Source: Asparagopsis taxiformis
Taxonomy: Eukaryota; Rhodophyta; Florideophyceae; Bonnemaisoniales; Bonnemaisoniaceae
Length of the DNA: 64,000 nt
NCBI GenBank assembly: GCA_030407315.1
Contig: JALQPE010000883.1
Location: 1-64,000, forward strand
Direction: 5' to 3'
The notes beneath the pieces were generated by a model that was not told the origin of the DNA, ran no database searches, and saw only the letters and a program-made list of their open reading frames with translations. The position numbers and the translations under genes are program-made. This document shows positions 1 through 10,602 of the stretch, in pieces (positions within the stretch are counted from its first letter, which is position 1; each line of letters begins with the position of its first letter).

Positions 1-1034
1 TTCGCAATGAGAAGAAACGCTACAATCAGACCAGCACGGGCTATTTCGCCACACACTGAAACATGTCACAAATTACGCTGAATTGTTATCAGTGCTTGCG
101 GCCCCTTCCAAGCCACAACGACCGAAAAGCAAATCACTTCAGCCATGCAAGTGTACGATAAAGGGATGTGTGTAAAACCTTCAGTAAGAAATCAAATCTC
201 AAAGCACACTCGAGGGTTCACAGTGGAGAACTTCCTTACCCGTGCACGTTCCACGGTTGTCAAAGACGTTTCCGATGGCAATCCTCCTTAAACAACATAT
301 CAAGCGCCATCTCGAGGCGGAAATGGCCTCCAGTCTGACGTGTTCTTCCTCCTACTGTCTGAATCCTCCAAACCCTCCGTAAAAAGCAAGAGTGCCGTTC
401 CCATTCGACAGGGGCACACTGCGAATATCGTTCCAAGAAAAAGCGGCTTGAATCGGGAGTTGAAGGAAGAGGAAAGGCTGGAGCCAATGAGAAGAAATGA
501 AGAGGAACCGGCTGCGTATTTCCTGAGCTCAAGAGAAGAATCGTTTGCGACAGTCTCGAATACGACTCAGTTTACTTCTGAAAACACTTATGCTGTGACT
601 TCCGACCCTGAAAGCGTCCCCAAGTACCTGTGTACCTTTTCTGGATGTGCAGAAGAATTTTTTCCTCTTTATCTCAGCAACTAGAACACGAGTATAGTTG
701 TCTCTTTCGAGATGATATGGGCGTCATGGGTGGAAGGGCTTTGATAGACCCAAACCACAACGTAACAGACGGAATTGACATGAGATTTGAGTATGCGAGA
801 AGTCATTCATGTTCTTCTTCAGAAGCGGATTTGATTTCGTTTCACTTCTCTGCGGGTGCTGTGAAATCCATTGAATGTGATGACTGTGTGATGATTATAG
901 AAGACACATGGAGGAATGATCTGAAAATGATATATCCTGACAGTGCGAGCAGATGCAAAGTATCCAGGACTGAGAGTGAAAAAAACAGTGTGTCTGATAC
1001 TTCAGGAGTGTGTGGGTTTAAGATGAGTTTCTAA
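1..1034 (+). CDS. C2H2 zinc-finger protein, 5' truncated and frameshifted
   Basis: At least three fingers of the C-x4-C-x12-H-x3-H/C type are visible but lie in different frames. Finger 1 (about 150-225) ends with the linker HSGELPYPC, a TGEKPY-like linker. Finger 2 (243-312) begins CTFHGC. Finger 3 (about 627-700) begins CTFSGC and ends HEYSC. Another finger end (LFRHTLKH) lies before finger 1. Frame changes fall in TGTGTG at 167-172, after 296, near 350, and in a T6 run at 658-663. C-x4-C spacing is typical of TFIIIA/GLI-like fingers, so a DNA- or RNA-binding nuclear protein is likely. The 5' end lies outside the window. The tail (about 700-1034) is acidic and Ser-rich with no known domain. 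It is either a decaying pseudogene or poorly corrected sequence. Confidence 0.6.
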
Positions 1035-1476
1035 GCCTGTGTGTCTGTTCCTCAGATTCATTGGAGCGATATTGCCGACTGCTCCATGCTGTTTATCGTT
1101 GAACTGAGGCAGGATTGAATGAGGAGGCACGGAAAGGTATTAACATAATGATGAAGGCAATGGGTTTCTCCGCAGACTGGCGAAATAAAGTTGCACACTT
1201 GTCCAGTGAGTTGTGCAGCATTGTTTTACAGGTAGATGTAGTGAACAGTGGGAGCAGCATAGCGGGACTGCGAGTCCTGTTACACATTGAAGCGTACATT
1301 TTAATTGGCGCTGACGCCGCAAAGATGTCTGTGTATCAACCATTGGACACCGTTTGTGATCTCAAGCTTGGAAATCAGCGAGAGGAAACAACTCCGCACG
1401 CTTCTGGCGGCGAACGCGCAAGGCTGAAAAAAAAATAGCTCAAAAATTATACCATCCTGGATAGTGCACTTGAGGC
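1035..1476. other. Intergenic, no gene seen
   Basis: This is the space between the tail-to-tail zinc-finger and glycosyltransferase genes. A 107-codon open frame at 1115-1438 (+) has no recognisable domain and ends in a poly-lysine A-run, so I do not call it. Confidence 0.5.
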
Positions 1477-3596
1477 TCATTGCTTGTGTAGCTGCCTCAA
1501 GTCGGCCACCATCATCTCAACCAAATCACTTCCACTACTCCAAGTCTCGTCATTCCAGTCGGAATCTCTGGGAAACACGTCTTTCGCCTTACAGACAGCC
1601 AAAACGTTTGCAAACTCGCGTGCCATCTGTTCGATGGTGCAGAAACTACCCACACAAAACCCGCGAGCCTGCTCCTTCCCCTGTAATGTCGCGTCGCAAT
1701 ACACTATGACCGTTGCCGACAATAGCTAGCTTGTCCTTCTCGCTGCGTATCGAATCCTTATGAATCGACAGTAAATTGCCCTCAAACGAGTCCATATCCT
1801 GCATAGCTGTCTCACCCATGACAACTGCTACGCGGACATCGGTGGCAAATTCCTGCTGTGCCATGCGCACCATACGCGACGGCACGAGCGCTTTGAAGAC
1901 TTGCGCACGTGTCGCCACGTTTCCGATCTTGGTCTTATCTGAGAGCCGCAAGAACCCGTGCTTCAAAATGCTCAATGGTACAGGATTGGTTTCGTCATAA
2001 ATGCGCGCAGTGCGCATAGTAATTTCTGAGAAACTTGAATACGCATTGTCGTACTTCCTTGCACATTCGCTCAATTCTTCTACACATGGCCATCGCTTCG
2101 TGCTGATCAAGCGCGTTGCTTCCAAATTGAATTCAGATGTCACCGATGTATTTGCTGCCTGTTCTAGCAGCACGTTTGTCGCTTCTAGATCCAACAATTG
2201 CTCTATGACGGTTCCTTTTGACTGATCTATGGTTGGCCCATTTTGCGGGCCATATTGCTACCACTGGCCTCCCAAGTGTCATGCCGAGTTGCAAAGCGGA
2301 CACAAGATTGAATATGTTGGCTAGAATGTCTGGACCGTTGAGAGCTACTACAAGCAAGCGAGCTTCCGGGTTTCTGCCGAGAAACTGTGCGAGAAATTCC
2401 AAGTCACCCACAGAGAGGTCTGGTAGAATGTCCCATGGAACTTTGTGTTCATCATGGAGTGTTTTGTCTAGGACTTCCACACGCACAACGCCTCGCTGCT
2501 CATCAGTCAATATTTCCAAACCGTTCGGAACATCGTTTGTAATATTGGCATATACAACCGCTGTCTTTTCGTCCAGTTGAAACTTGTACTTGGTGACGAG
2601 TCCTTCCTGGATTGCATCCAACCATTTCTTTCCTTTCTCGATCACAGCGCGATTCATTCTAGTTGAAAGCTTTTGGGAGCGCGCTTTTGCTTCATCGCGG
2701 GCCCATGAGATGTCCAGCCACATTGTGACGCATGGTGTCGAGATTGAAATTAACGGGTTTAAGTGAAGCGAGGGTATGAAGCGATTGTAGAGATCGGTGT
2801 CCTCAAAGCCGTATTCCACAATTCGCTCATCATAGCCACCTATGCTCGCAAAATCCTCCCTAGAAGCCATCCAAACACCGCGAAGTTTTTCTTCATTTGT
2901 GTTACGCTCTGTACCCCATGCAACGGTGTAATAGTGACCGGGTCGGGGCAGAGGGTGGGTGGCGAGAAAATTGGAGTTGAGCGTCGTATCGCAATCTACC
3001 TTGAGAAGATAGTCGCCTGTCGCAAAGCTCGCTGCAAGATTATATGCGCGTGATAGTGCCCACTGTTGCGTGTTCTGGACATGGATAAGTGATACATTGC
3101 CTGTCTGCAGCATATGTTGTAATTGCGGCAAGCTTGCACACGCTTGATTTGATGCCCAGTCTACGATAACGATTTGATGCAGGTTGGGGATTTGTGCCCA
3201 TGAGGACAGTGATGCACTTAATATCTCATTTCGGTCCATGCAGGCGGCGATGAGCGAGACGGGTAATTGGGGATGCGATTGAGATTGGTTATGGGTAAGA
3301 TAATCACGCCGTCGCTTGTCGAGAAATTCATAATAGTCGTCAATAGAGATGGGGCGCTTGACAGGGGGTGGTTGCGTAACGCTATTGCGTATGTTACTAT
3401 AACTAAATTGGTCGAAAGAACTCGGTGCTGCTGACGGGACTTGTTGAACGGAAGCGTGTTGGCGTGGGTTGGCGGATAGAAGAGATAAGAGCGAGGAAGA
3501 AAGGAGCTGCTATTAGAACTAGAACACATGGGATGGGCGAAGTGAGAGCAATGTGCGGCGGATATCAAGTGCGAATGTTGTGGTTTGCTTGTTCAT
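1477..3596 (-). CDS. Golgi-type glycosyltransferase (GT2/GT7-like), frameshifted
   Basis: The catalytic part (about 2133-3285) starts with VSLIAACMDRNE, has the nucleotide-sugar DxD motif in KVDCDT, and the acceptor/metal motif GGYDERIVEYGFEDTDLYNR of chondroitin-synthase/beta4-galactosyltransferase-like (GT7 C-type) enzymes. Downstream is a second region around LGRPVVAIWPA, as in carbohydrate-active GT fusions. The likely start is ATG at 3594-3596, followed by a hydrophobic stretch read in another frame (residues like VLVLIAAPFFLALISS), giving a type II membrane protein. Frame changes are inferred near 3525, between 3410 and 3500, at T4 2241-2244, and at CC 1710-1711. After the last, the frame runs on to a stop at 1477. 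Sulfated-polysaccharide or glycoprotein synthesis in the Golgi is an inference. It could be a pseudogene or an error-rich copy of an intact gene. Confidence 0.6.
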
Positions 3597-3883
3597 GAAA
3601 CGCCGAGGAGTCGTGTTCGCAGCATGATGTGGAGAGGATGGTTCGTATTTTGGAAGGATGTGAGCGTATCGCATTGCAGGGCGGAGCGGGGCAGGATGGG
3701 ACCAAACGTTGAAAATGATCGTAGTAGGGAATGAAGGAGAGAATAGTCGATGACGGTGTCAGAGCGTGTCAACTGGAAACTTCGGAAGTGACGCCGAGGA
3801 GCATGAATTAAAATTCCATTTTTCATATTATACACTCAAGGTACAGTACAGGCGCCCATATCTGACGTCAACTCATGTTTACT

Positions 3884-5182
3884 TTATATCATTACAATTG
3901 TCTGGTTATCCATGTCGCCGTACGATGGCACCTGGAAAGTCGTACTTATCCAATTGACGATATCAACAACAATTGAGCCGCTTGGACATGACGCTTGGTT
4001 GCATCTCTCACAGCACGCATACATTGATATTCTTGTGGCGTGTAGAGCCGTTATCCACGATAGGCACAGTTGCGCACAGCATTCCTCCTCGGGGTTTTCA
4101 AATGTTATATTCCTATCAACCGGTACGAATCCGCTGTTGCACGTAACGTCATCGCCATTGTCGTTCCTCTGCGATGTCGTCACCACCATTCTGGACGAAT
4201 AACTTAGTAAACGTTGGTACATATAATTGTCGAACAGGATATGGTCACATCTACAATTTGCGGAATGTCATAGATTGGTGACAATATGGAGTATTCCAGA
4301 TTTCCCCAGGACGTGTACGATGTTATATCGGCGATCTCATTCTTGAAAGTATACTTCACTGCACTAGTCGAAATGTGCGGCACAGACCTTGGAGAGGAAA
4401 TAGCGCCGAGAATACTAGCAACGTTACTCCCATAGGCACGTTTGAAGCGACAATGGAATGCCTATCGATTCACTGAGTAAACAGCGCACTCCATTGAAAG
4501 TATAGGCGACGAAATGTCTCAACATCGGTATGATGCGCGCCAATGAAGATGCGCTAGGGTCCATGTTGTGTAGTCTGATGCATTGAGCAATGAGCAACAC
4601 AATGTATTCGTCCGCTTGCATTGTACCAGAGCCGTTCACTGAGCCGAATTTATTGTATTCATCGCATGCAGCGTCTTGATATGGATCATATAGAATGGCG
4701 ACATTGGTTGGGAAGGGCAGATCGTCCCTATTGTAATATCCCCGAGGAGTTCTTTGGAACTTTTGCAGATGTGTCTGCCACATCGAATCTACAAGAGACT
4801 GTTGATCCGAGTTCATGGGGGGAATGGACGGGTACTCATCTTCATCATCGGAGAGAAAATTAATGTTGGGCTTAATCACCCTCAGATTGCGCATGTAGTC
4901 CATGCTATACCATGAGCGATCCTTGTGATCAAAGAGCCTTCCCCAAGCATAGTCCGACCTGCAGAAGGATAATGATGATCTGGACCTGAACCTGCTGTAG
5001 ATGCGTGGGAGCGTGTTCATCGCCCACACGTACTCTGCCTGAACGACGAGAGTGGGAAGGCCTCTTCGAATGAGCTCGACGTGAGCATAAAACGAGCTTT
5101 CAAGCGACTGTTGCATGGTTGTACAGGAATGTGTAACGCCTACGCAGAGAACAAGAGCAAAAAGATAGAGGGCGAACGGCAT
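3884..5182 (-). CDS. Secreted cysteine-containing orphan protein, frameshifted
   Basis: ATG at 5180-5182 starts a clear signal peptide (MPFALYLFALVLCVGVTHSC). The mature part has scattered cysteines and an acidic patch (DDEDEYPSIPP). The first frame stops at 4424, but coding-like sequence continues in a second frame (about 4440-4210, including AVKYTFKNEIADITSYTSWG) and then a third (4222-3884) with CC-x3-C and CC-x2-C-x4-C clusters. This suggests one protein of about 430 residues with breaks near 4430-4450 and 4211-4232. I recognise no family. Extracellular or cell-wall location is inferred from the signal peptide and cysteines only. Confidence 0.5.
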
Positions 5183-5763
5183 TGTGACGCGACGCTCGTG
5201 TGCGTGAAAGAATCATGAGCTCGACGGAGGCAGGGGGGTTTACACTATTCGTACCAGCCCATTGATTGGAGTGTGATTGAGAAGGAGTGGGGTGATGGAA
5301 TGTGATTATACGTGAGTGTGTTACAACATGGAGAAGGTACGAGAGGACAAGAAATGTGTGAGGAAACGAGGAGGACAGCAATGAAAAGTGATAAATATTT
5401 GAAGAGTTACAGCGTGTGTACATGGTTGGATGTTACCAATGACAATGCAATGTAATTGGGGCACGTGGAAAGCTGGGGAGGCAGTACAATTGGTTGTTTC
5501 GTCGAGGGAAACCTAAAATAAGATTCGAGAGTGTAACTATCGTGCGCGCACTGTATCCGCTATGCACTTACAATGTGAAACCTAAAAACACTCGTCAGAA
5601 ACAATTGTGCAGTTCAGTTACAACAAGCACAAAACGACCATCTTCCACACCTCCTCTCTCCTTCAATCTAGACCACTCTACTTAAAATGCAACCCTGACC
5701 TCTCCACTCCCTCCCCAAACAACCATCCGTCTTACCACGACTTTCTCAACCCTACCATACACA
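5183..5763. other. Divergent promoter region
   Basis: This is the 581-bp space between the start codons of the secreted protein (minus) and the sulfur dioxygenase (plus). The sequence just before the plus-strand start is pyrimidine-rich (CT-rich, about 5640-5760), typical of compact eukaryotic 5' leaders. No specific site was identified. Confidence 0.35.
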
Positions 5764-6532
5764 ATGTCCTCCAAGCACCGAACCCCAAATCTAACCAATC
5801 TACTCTTCCGCCAGCTCTTCGACCGCACCTCCTGCACTTACACCTATCTTCTCGCCGACAAAAACCACTCGTGCAGCCGTCCTTATCGATCCTGTGGACG
5901 CGCTCATCGACCGCGACCTTAAGCTAGTCGCCGACCATCGCGTCAACCTCACGCATGCGCTCAACACCCATGCGCATGCCGATCATATTTCTGCGACCGG
6001 TCTCATCAAACAGCGTCTCCCGCACGTCCGCTCCGTCATTGGTCACAACGCAAATGCAAAGGCCGACGTGCTGGTGAAAACGGGCGACAAGTTGACTCTG
6101 GGCAAGGCCTTTCAACTGCACGTCATTGAAACGCCCGGCCACACACAGGGCTGCGTTACATACCATTTGCGTTGCCTTTCCGAACGAGACGCCTCGCTGC
6201 CGACTATGATATTCTCAGGTGATACACTGCTCGTGCGCGGATGCGGCCGGACAGACTTCCAGGGCGGTGACTCGGAAAAATTGTTTCGTAGTGTTAGAGA
6301 ACGATTGTTCACATTGCCGTCCGCAACACTTGTGTACCCCGGACACGATTATCGGGGTATGACAGTGTCAACTATTGGCGAGGAAAAGGAATTGAATCCA
6401 AGACTTGGAAAGGATAAGACATTGAAAGAATTCACGTACATCATGGCGAATTTGAAACTTGCCTATCCAAAAATGATAGATACAGCCGTTCCAGCGAACA
6501 TCAATTGTGGTATTCCGCCTATGGAGTATTGA
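5764..6532 (+). CDS. ETHE1: Persulfide (sulfur) dioxygenase, ETHE1 type, one frameshift
   Basis: This is a metallo-beta-lactamase-fold, non-haem iron enzyme that oxidises glutathione persulfide to sulfite, classically in the mitochondrial matrix during sulfide oxidation. The ligand set is visible: HTHAHADH (HxHxDH), ETPGHTQGC, FSGDTLL and YPGHDY. ATG at 5764 begins MSSKHRTPNLTNLLFRQLFD, matching the ETHE1 N-terminus. An extra A in the A5 run at 5860-5864 breaks the frame; without it the protein would be about 255 residues, the normal ETHE1 length. No clear mitochondrial presequence is visible. It faces a DUF442 gene across 464 bp, tail to tail. Function is confident from motifs; the break is probably a sequence error. 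Confidence 0.88.
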
Positions 6533-6996
6533 AAGTAACATAAGTCGTATGACATAAACTAATCACCCAATATTTGAGCACATCGTGTAACAGTTCCACT
6601 GTGTACAGACACTCTGCTGTGATGCACGCATTGCCGTGCGGCCCAAACCCTACGCCATACCAACAGACAGTTGGAGATAAATTAAGAACAGTCAACGCTT
6701 GCATGGGTGGATTCAACGTTTTGTGTCAGTTACTTTGTCGCGAGACGACGGTGGGGTGCAACTGCGTATTTGGATGGATGAAAATGAAGGACTGGTACTT
6801 ATAAACGTGCACCGCTGAACCAACAGCAAATTTCTGGATGCTCATAAGTACGCACGAGCTGCCAATTAGTCACACACCGCACAGGTGTTGTTTAGAAAGA
6901 GCCATGGTGAGCGGCTGTAATCATCACTAATAACTAGAAGTACATTGGGATAATCATGGTGGGCACGAATGATGAAAAGTCAGTGACTGATTCAAT
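6533..6996. other. Intergenic, convergent 3' region
   Basis: Short space between the stop codons of the ETHE1 and DUF442 genes. No coding potential or structured RNA recognised. Confidence 0.5.
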
Positions 6997-7476
6997 TCAT
7001 TTAACATTTTCTCTAACCCATGACGTAAGCACGTCAGACTCCAAATAGGCGAGCTTTAAACGAGTGGCGTCCTCTTTAACAGTATGCCAATTAGTGCCAT
7101 TGAGTTTGGCCATTGCCAGAGCAGCAGCAGCGCCTGCGCGTCTACCCGAGGCGCACTCAATGACGAGCGGGCGGTCGGCGGACGAAACAGCCTGCACGAT
7201 TTGGTCAGCCAAGTGTTGGTTAGCTTGGGCTGGAATGAATGGTATATGAAAGAACTGCACTTGTGATTGTTCGCATTGCAAACGGCGTTGTTCAACAGTC
7301 GAACCGGGCTCCGAGAACGGTCGGAGATAGATGCAAGCGGCTGTACCTGGCGGCAGTTGCTGCAGCTGACCAGTTGCGAGAAGATCAGCGGTGATTTTGG
7401 TGATATTTGGCGCGGCGGCGGCAGCGGCGGCGGCAGCAGCAGCAGCAGCGGTAACGGCGGCAGCAGTGGTAGTCAT
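6997..7476 (-). CDS. DUF442/Blh-type phosphatase-like (sulfurtransferase) protein
   Basis: The protein has 158 residues with ATG at 7474-7476; longer readings need a TTG start. Residues 1-22 are mostly alanine, encoded by GCN repeats. Residues about 23-155 match the DUF442 (beta-lactamase-hydrolase-like N-domain) fold: NITKITADLLATGQL, an AACIYLRPFSEPG segment, FHIPFIPAQA, and the active loop ECASGRRAG (CxSGxR), a dual-specificity-phosphatase/rhodanese-like Cys loop. In bacteria this domain is fused or linked to an ETHE1-like sulfur dioxygenase in the Blh/BigR sulfide-detoxification system. Here it stands next to an ETHE1 gene. A role in persulfide transfer is inferred. The Ala-rich N-terminus may be a linker or a poor targeting signal. 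Confidence 0.75.
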   Translation of the reverse strand: MTTTAAAVTAAAAAAAAAAAAAPNITKITADLLATGQLQQLPPGTAACIYLRPFSEPGSTVEQRRLQCEQSQVQFFHIPFIPAQANQHLADQIVQAVSSADRPLVIECASGRRAGAAAALAMAKLNGTNWHTVKEDATRLKLAYLESDVLTSWVRENVK

Positions 7477-9070
7477 CGTGCGGATGTGGGATGGCTGGTT
7501 TCGGGAGATGCGACTCAATACATGTATGTATATTGGGAGAAGTGAGCGAAGGTTGGTGTAACCAATTTGTGCACTTGGGTGCAAATTTTAAAGCCATTAT
7601 TTAAGAGATTTTCGCATTATAAGCGGGCCATGATTGACGACTGATGTGTACCTTTGGCCCGTAATGTTCAGTTGAGTGTTTGTTGTATATAACAGTTTTG
7701 TAACTTGCTTGTTTGCTTGCTTGCAGGTTGCCGTATCTGAAAATAGAGAATTGGTGGACCATCGATGGACTACACGTGTCACCGCAGAGATCAACAAGTC
7801 CAATTGCTCCAAATCAATCCTGCTGCCGCCGCGCAAATGGAAATCGCACCGACCTGTGCAGCCGCCGCGGTTCGAAGCAACAACAACGACTCTCATCTTG
7901 TTTCTTTTTGCCATGCTGTAAGTAAATCGAATAGTACTCGACAGCAGTGCCGAGTGCTGCGTCGAGCGAGCGCGGCAACACAATTGCTCCGTCGTGCAAA
8001 ACCTGACTATTTTTTTGCTTCAACAAGCTATCTATTGTCGTTCGCCCAATAAAACCGATTGCAACAATCAGTCAAATTCTCCCGCTGTACAGATGACCGT
8101 CCGCAATCCAATCCGTCCATCTTCACCCTCGCTGATGACATGACGTACAGCGAGCGTTTCAACTCTTGACGCCCTCGTGATCGTAGCATGTCGTAGTGCC
8201 TCTTAATCGACCAGCGCCCCCGCCGACCAATTGCTTGGTCAGAATTAACATTTCGATATAACACACAACGCAACGCGTAGAGACCAATGCTAAATTGCCC
8301 CCGCTTCCGTTCGCGCACACCATCATGCCAATGCTGCATGCAACATACACATCGCTTCATATGTGATTCGACACCCAAATGCGTCTATGCCATTTTGCGC
8401 ATCAGACACGTACGTCCACCGTCTACATTGTCTGTAATCCGCTTCCCACTGCCTTGAATGCTTCCATCACAGCGTCCTTAGCCACTCATCGACCCCATAC
8501 CTCCCGATTTTTAGCCCCTTCCTGTCCGTCTGGCCCGTAATCCATCCATGGCGCCGTTCAGTGAAAATCACTGCCTCTCCCATGAAAACCCAACACTCCA
8601 CTCCGAATCCAACTGTCGTACCCCCGCAAGCTGGAACGCAACCTAACATGTAATCACTTTCCTCCAACATCTATACACTGCAAAACATCCGACTTGCGAG
8701 CCTTTGCTGTCAAAAACCACCCCATATCACGTCCGTGTACCCACCTTCAGTCTCTTCTGTTCTGTGCTCCGCTGCACTGCCGAGCCATGTGCTACCTCAT
8801 AACGCATCAGTCTTCGTCCTACTAGTCTTCAGTCAACATTCATTCAGTTCTTCATCTGTCGCGTCCATTTCGGGTTCTCCGCCGTCGCTCGCGCTCATCA
8901 CTATACCCGCCCGACATAATTCGCCAATTCCACCCTGAAAACGGCACATTGCACACAGCACCAGTCATACGCCGCCTCGTCTGTGTGCGCACTAAAAAAG
9001 AATAGCCTCGCTCTGACATGAAGCTTTAGCGCCCTGACCGAAGAGTCTGCATCCACTTCCCAGACGCAAC
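7477..9070. other. Intergenic region with a CTTG microsatellite
   Basis: About 1.6 kb with only short overlapping open frames and no recognisable protein. A short CTTG tetranucleotide repeat lies near 7700-7725. Pyrimidine-rich sequence precedes the next gene. No RNA gene recognised. Confidence 0.45.
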
Positions 9071-9580
9071 ATGAACAAATTGGTACTCATCCTGCTCTCC
9101 GTCGCGTTATGCACGTCTGCAAGCCTACCAAACAACACGTCGCTGTCGCTGAGCCCAGTAGCTCGCATGTGCAAATGCCCGTCAATGAGTTTTGAGTCAC
9201 GCTTTTATCGTGCCCATTCAGTCCTTCGTGTACTTGTGCTTCATGTGTACGAATCGTGCCGCTTTTGTCCAAATCACTTTGATCGTCGCAAAGCGATCAG
9301 ACTGTACCGGTTGTTAGTCCAAAGACGGCTCAAGGGGCCGAGAAGACGGTCCATAATTACTGTTCAGGCCTTTGCAAACCCGGATTATTGCGGCGTTCGA
9401 TTGAGACGCGGCTATAGTTACATGATAAATTTGGATAGCCCGCATCTCATCAGCAGAGCGAGCCATTGGTTACCGGGGCGGGCTGTATTGAATGCCTGCC
9501 AGGGTCATTGGGCTTGGAGAGGGCTTTCTCTGGACAAGTTGCGGTTCTTGAATAGTCGTGGAGGGAGGCGTGGAAAGTAA
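9071..9580 (+). CDS. Secreted TIMP/netrin (NTR)-like domain protein
   Basis: The protein has 169 residues. It has a signal peptide (MNKLVLILLSVALCTSAS), then about 15 residues later a CKC motif like the N-terminal CxC of TIMP/netrin modules. Further features fit an OB-fold NTR domain: FYRAHSVLRVLVLHVY (strands A/B), the basic RRLKGPRRRSIITVQAF segment, YCGVRLRRGYSYMINL (as CG-x-L-x2-G-x2-Y) and NACQGHWAWRGLS at the end. In animals such domains inhibit proteases or bind extracellular ligands; in this organism the target is unknown. Cysteines C-x-C ... C ... C allow the two disulfides usual for short NTR modules. Single intact ORF; start set by the signal peptide. Confidence 0.55.
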   Translation: MNKLVLILLSVALCTSASLPNNTSLSLSPVARMCKCPSMSFESRFYRAHSVLRVLVLHVYESCRFCPNHFDRRKAIRLYRLLVQRRLKGPRRRSIITVQAFANPDYCGVRLRRGYSYMINLDSPHLISRASHWLPGRAVLNACQGHWAWRGLSLDKLRFLNSRGGRRGK

Positions 9581-10602
9581 GCGTCACACCGAATGCAGAG
9601 AGGAAAGATAAGGTTTCATGTTAAGAGCGATTTGAATGATGCATGTGACAGAACATAGTTTCATCGAGCGGATGCTCTATCCCAGCTAGCGCTGTTGTAA
9701 CTTCTGTGTAAACATATTCTACAACAATATTGCTTTAGATTCCAACGTATTCCACAGAGCTGACGGATCAGGACCTTCCAGAGCGGTGCGACAACACGCA
9801 GAGGCATCCGGTCGCAAGCGTTGGCGTATCACGTTGGCCATGGTAACGGCTAATGTATGTTTGCAACGTGAAGTGTGATACATTGGGAGTTGTAACCAGA
9901 ATAGGTAGAAGGCGATTCGGATAACGAATATTCTCAGCACTGAGGGCAAGTTGATAGACAAATTCTGTGTGTTTCACGACAAGTGATAAGAAACTGGTGA
10001 TTGTTCGTACTGTTAAAACATATGTTGCAAGCAAATGATGATTGTGAACAGCGATGGTTGAAGCGCAATGGCGTCGATAAGGAGGGTCGGCGGCTTGCGG
10101 ACGGGCGGTACTGATTGGTAGAAGCTTTCACGGACGAGAATCATATACAACCTCTGAGATTGATCTTGGTCTTGTCGCCAACTAGAGACAGGATGACAAA
10201 GAGGGGTAAGTTGTTGGATTTCTACTCTTCCAACAACATTGCGACACGGTGGCTGTAATCGACTCTGATGCAATTTTTACATTTCGTCGGATTAACGATA
10301 CTACATACGTTTGCAAAATTTTTGGAGAAATCCAAACTCGCATACAGTATTCAATCATGCGTGTGCCCAATGATTTCTCGATACGCTACGCATATCCGTT
10401 ACCGAGTTGCCTCTCAACCATCGCCCATCATGTTGCGGAGATTCATCCGCGTAGACTTTAGAATTACATCCTACAGCGACCCGAGCAATTCAGTATGCTT
10501 CTGCAAGGCCATATTTTAAAATACCGACCTAGCTCAATTGTCGATCTGCTCTATCCAATGAAACAAGCAATGAAAGAACGAACAACTATTGAACAATACC
10601 TC
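9581..10602. other. Intergenic, no gene seen
   Basis: About 1 kb between the NTR protein and the Gfo/Idh gene. Only short conflicting open frames are present, and no RNA or repeat was recognised. Confidence 0.5.

Noticed and set aside
7690..7740. CTTGCTTGCAG-like tract as a splice acceptor of a hidden gene
   Set aside because: No coding frame with a recognisable product follows it; it is better explained as a CTTG microsatellite.
7868..7885. GGTTCGAAG resembling a tRNA T-loop
   Set aside because: No matching acceptor, D or anticodon arms at the right distances.
8028..8378. Minus-strand 116-codon frame between DUF442 and the NTR gene
   Set aside because: No motif, conflicting frames on both strands, no credible start context.
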